DNA of 6,700 nt from contig DMEM01000205.1 of the NCBI GenBank assembly GCA_003450915.1, positions 1 to 6,700 on the forward strand, read 5' to 3'. The stretch is from Alphaproteobacteria bacterium (lineage in GTDB: Bacteria > Pseudomonadota > Alphaproteobacteria > UBA1280 > UBA12223). Every line of letters begins with the position of its first letter. Within the stretch, counting starts at the first letter, position 1. The notes beneath the pieces are model-generated. The model was not told the origin of the DNA and ran no database searches. It was given only the letters and a program-made list of their open reading frames with translations. Shown in pieces: positions 6,385 through 6,700 of the stretch. The position numbers and the translations under genes are program-made.

Positions 6385-6700
6385 TTATATCATAGTTTCT
6401 TTTAATAAGTCTAAATAATCTTTTTCTATCTCATAGCCTAAATGTTCTTTAACTTGTTCTAAAACTTTATTAAAATCAGCCCATGCATCTTCGTGGTTTG
6501 TTGGCGCTAAATGTTCTAGTTCTAAGAAGTCACCTAAATCTTTAATACTATCAATTGAAAGCTGTATAGAGTCATATTTAAAGTTTTTTCTTAGTTTGTT
6601 AATAGTATATTTAGAGTCAAAGCCATATTTATTTAAATCATTTTCTAAGTTAGATGTTATTTCAAACTTATCTTTTACTTCTTTAATTTCTTTTTGGGTA
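6385..6700 (-). CDS. CYTH-domain protein, class IV adenylate cyclase/CyaB-like (partial, N-terminus outside window)
   Basis: An open frame enters from the right edge and runs for 104 codons to TAA at 6385-6387; no start is in the window. The stretch KNFKYDSIQLSIDSIKDLGD, followed by FLELE, matches the late strands of CYTH domains (class IV adenylate cyclases, thiamine triphosphatases), where a Leu-Asp-x-hydrophobic strand leads to LGxFxExE. A C-terminal helix (DAWADFNKVLEQVKEHLGYE) and an ending like KDYLDLLKE are usual for CyaB-like proteins. The N-terminal ExExK motif, which would confirm the fold, lies outside. Substrate cannot be decided: cAMP synthesis, tri- or polyphosphate hydrolysis and unknown roles are all possible. 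It is read in the same direction as the S66 remnant, 88 nt upstream of it, with no clear terminator between, so they may once have been cotranscribed. Confidence 0.75.
   Translation of the reverse strand, partial: TQKEIKEVKDKFEITSNLENDLNKYGFDSKYTINKLRKNFKYDSIQLSIDSIKDLGDFLELEHLAPTNHEDAWADFNKVLEQVKEHLGYEIEKDYLDLLKETMI

Overview
The window is AT-rich throughout, and every stop codon seen is TAA. It carries a Gram-negative metal-efflux system: a lipoprotein adaptor, an RND pump, and an ECF sigma factor paired with a six-helix membrane anti-sigma factor. This suggests a low-GC proteobacterium. A decaying gene at the right end fits a host-associated or reduced genome of the Rickettsiales or Francisella kind, but that placement is an inference and I cannot name the organism.

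Positions 46-5842 hold five tightly packed plus-strand genes that look like one transcription unit: (1) a small secreted protein with a heavy-metal-binding domain; (2) a CusB-type periplasmic adaptor lipoprotein with the same domain plus His/Met-rich arms; (3) a CusA-type RND copper/silver pump; (4) an ECF sigma factor whose start overlaps the cusA stop by 8 bases; (5) a DUF1109/NrsF-type anti-sigma factor. Gaps between genes are 20 nt or less, and a hairpin terminator at 5891-5930 closes the unit. A plausible model is that periplasmic Cu(I)/Ag(I) is caught by the small protein and the adaptor, passed to CusA and expelled, while the membrane anti-sigma factor releases the sigma factor under metal stress. 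No outer-membrane channel (CusC) and no standard CusF are present, and the left end of the operon may lie outside the window.

Positions 5843-6045 are intergenic, with the terminator, a short GC-richer patch with an imperfect tandem 11-mer, and the start of a second terminator hairpin that faces the minus strand.

Positions 6046-6700 are read on the minus strand. A remnant of an LD-carboxypeptidase (peptidase S66/MccF-like) gene keeps only the N-terminal quarter and has its frame broken at an A6G run. Upstream of it is the C-terminal part of a CYTH-domain (class IV adenylate cyclase/CyaB-like) gene that runs off the right edge.

The most notable points are the sigma/anti-sigma pair built into the copper efflux operon, an anti-sigma factor that appears to lack the family's usual cysteines but has a Cys/His/Met cluster facing the periplasm, and the broken S66 gene whose frame would be restored exactly by a -1 slip on a canonical A-AAA-AAG heptamer.
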